Shown: in pieces, positions 6,876-7,200 of the stretch
Layout: every line of letters begins with the position of its first letter
Numbering within the stretch: the first letter of the stretch is position 1
NCBI GenBank assembly: GCA_009922295.1
Contig: RFWA01000123.1
Location: forward strand, 1-7,200
Length of the DNA stretch: 7,200 nucleotides
Source of the DNA: Betaproteobacteria bacterium
Lineage (GTDB): Bacteria > Pseudomonadota > Gammaproteobacteria > Burkholderiales > Burkholderiaceae_C
Direction: 5' to 3'
Notes under the pieces: generated by a model
Databases searched by the model: none
The model's input: the letters and a program-made list of their open reading frames with translations, nothing else
What the model was told of the DNA's origin: nothing
Made by a program: the position numbers and the translations under genes

Positions 6876-7200
6876 TTTTGGAACTGTTGGCCGGGGCGTT
6901 GTTGCCTGGAACACACTCTGGCTGTGCTTGCCCAAAGACCGCTATGGCTTTCGGCCACGACCACTGAGGTGAGCTTAGCTGCGCCGTTGCGTGCGCCGCA
7001 ATGACGACGTTGATTTGTGGATCACTTTTGTCAATGGTGTCGTAAGTCAGTTATCTATCGTCAGCGCCATCAGCCGTGGTTTGACCCAAGGGACGGGGTG
7101 GCGCCACTGCCTCTGTGGAGTTACCGTTCACCGATCTGCGGCATCGACACCGATCTAGCGTAAACAACTATGGTCTTCATTGAAGATCTCTGTTAGCACT
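6876..7200. other. Stretch with no supportable gene
   Basis: 325 bp after the dehydrogenase stop. Stops interrupt all frames closely on both strands, and no frame runs off the right edge with meaningful length. There is no stem followed by a T-tract, so no intrinsic terminator for the dehydrogenase is evident. A small TGGC-N5-GCCA stem lies at 6945-6957. A 9-bp direct repeat, CACCGATCT, occurs at 7129-7137 and 7148-7156, and a TCTTCA-T-TGAAGA palindrome lies at 7174-7186. These could belong to the control region of a gene beyond the window. Confidence 0.6.

Noticed and set aside
6876..6960. Possible terminator after the dehydrogenase
   Set aside because: The only stem near here (TGGC-N5-GCCA, 6945-6957) is four base pairs long with no following T-tract, so an intrinsic terminator cannot be supported.
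7121..7180. 19-codon minus-strand frame starting MKTIVVYARS
   Set aside because: The first residues faintly recall a serine-recombinase N-terminus, but a stop follows after 19 codons, the catalytic context is missing and there is no ribosome site.

Overview
The window is bacterial: dense genes, ATGA and short-overlap junctions, Shine-Dalgarno sites, and a moderately high G+C content. The protein families and codon use suggest a proteobacterium, perhaps a beta- or alphaproteobacterium with many solute-uptake systems. This placement is inference, because there is no rRNA or other marker.

Positions 1-5441 (minus strand) hold one five-gene operon for a peptide/opine/nickel-class (Dpp/Opp-type) ABC importer. 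In transcription order these are a secreted family-5 solute-binding protein (5441-3798), a DppB-type permease (3739-2819), a DppC-type permease (2785-1907), a DppD-type ATPase (1910-897) and a DppF-type ATPase that starts at 907 and leaves the window at position 1. The last three genes are tightly packed (a 4-bp ATGA overlap, then an 11-bp overlap), which suggests translational coupling. All parts needed for a working importer are present, but the substrate cannot be read from the sequence.

Positions 5442-5789 are a divergent intergenic region with several inverted repeats: an 8-bp perfect repeat with a 12-bp spacer (5639-5666), a 10-bp repeat with one mismatch (5466-5494) abutting a perfect 10-bp palindrome (5495-5504), and a 6-bp perfect repeat (5766-5782). 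They are good operator or leader-hairpin candidates. No regulator gene lies in the window.

Positions 5790-6875 (plus strand) encode a D-isomer-specific 2-hydroxyacid dehydrogenase with a Rossmann motif and the catalytic Arg/Glu/His set. Being divergent from the importer, it may act on the imported compound or a breakdown product of it (inference). Positions 6876-7200 hold no gene I can support.

This is mostly an ordinary catabolic/uptake locus, and I do not see a new system. The points worth a second look are the palindrome-rich control region, an irregular C-terminal tail in the last ATPase that could be a frameshift, and the unresolved substrate linking importer and dehydrogenase.
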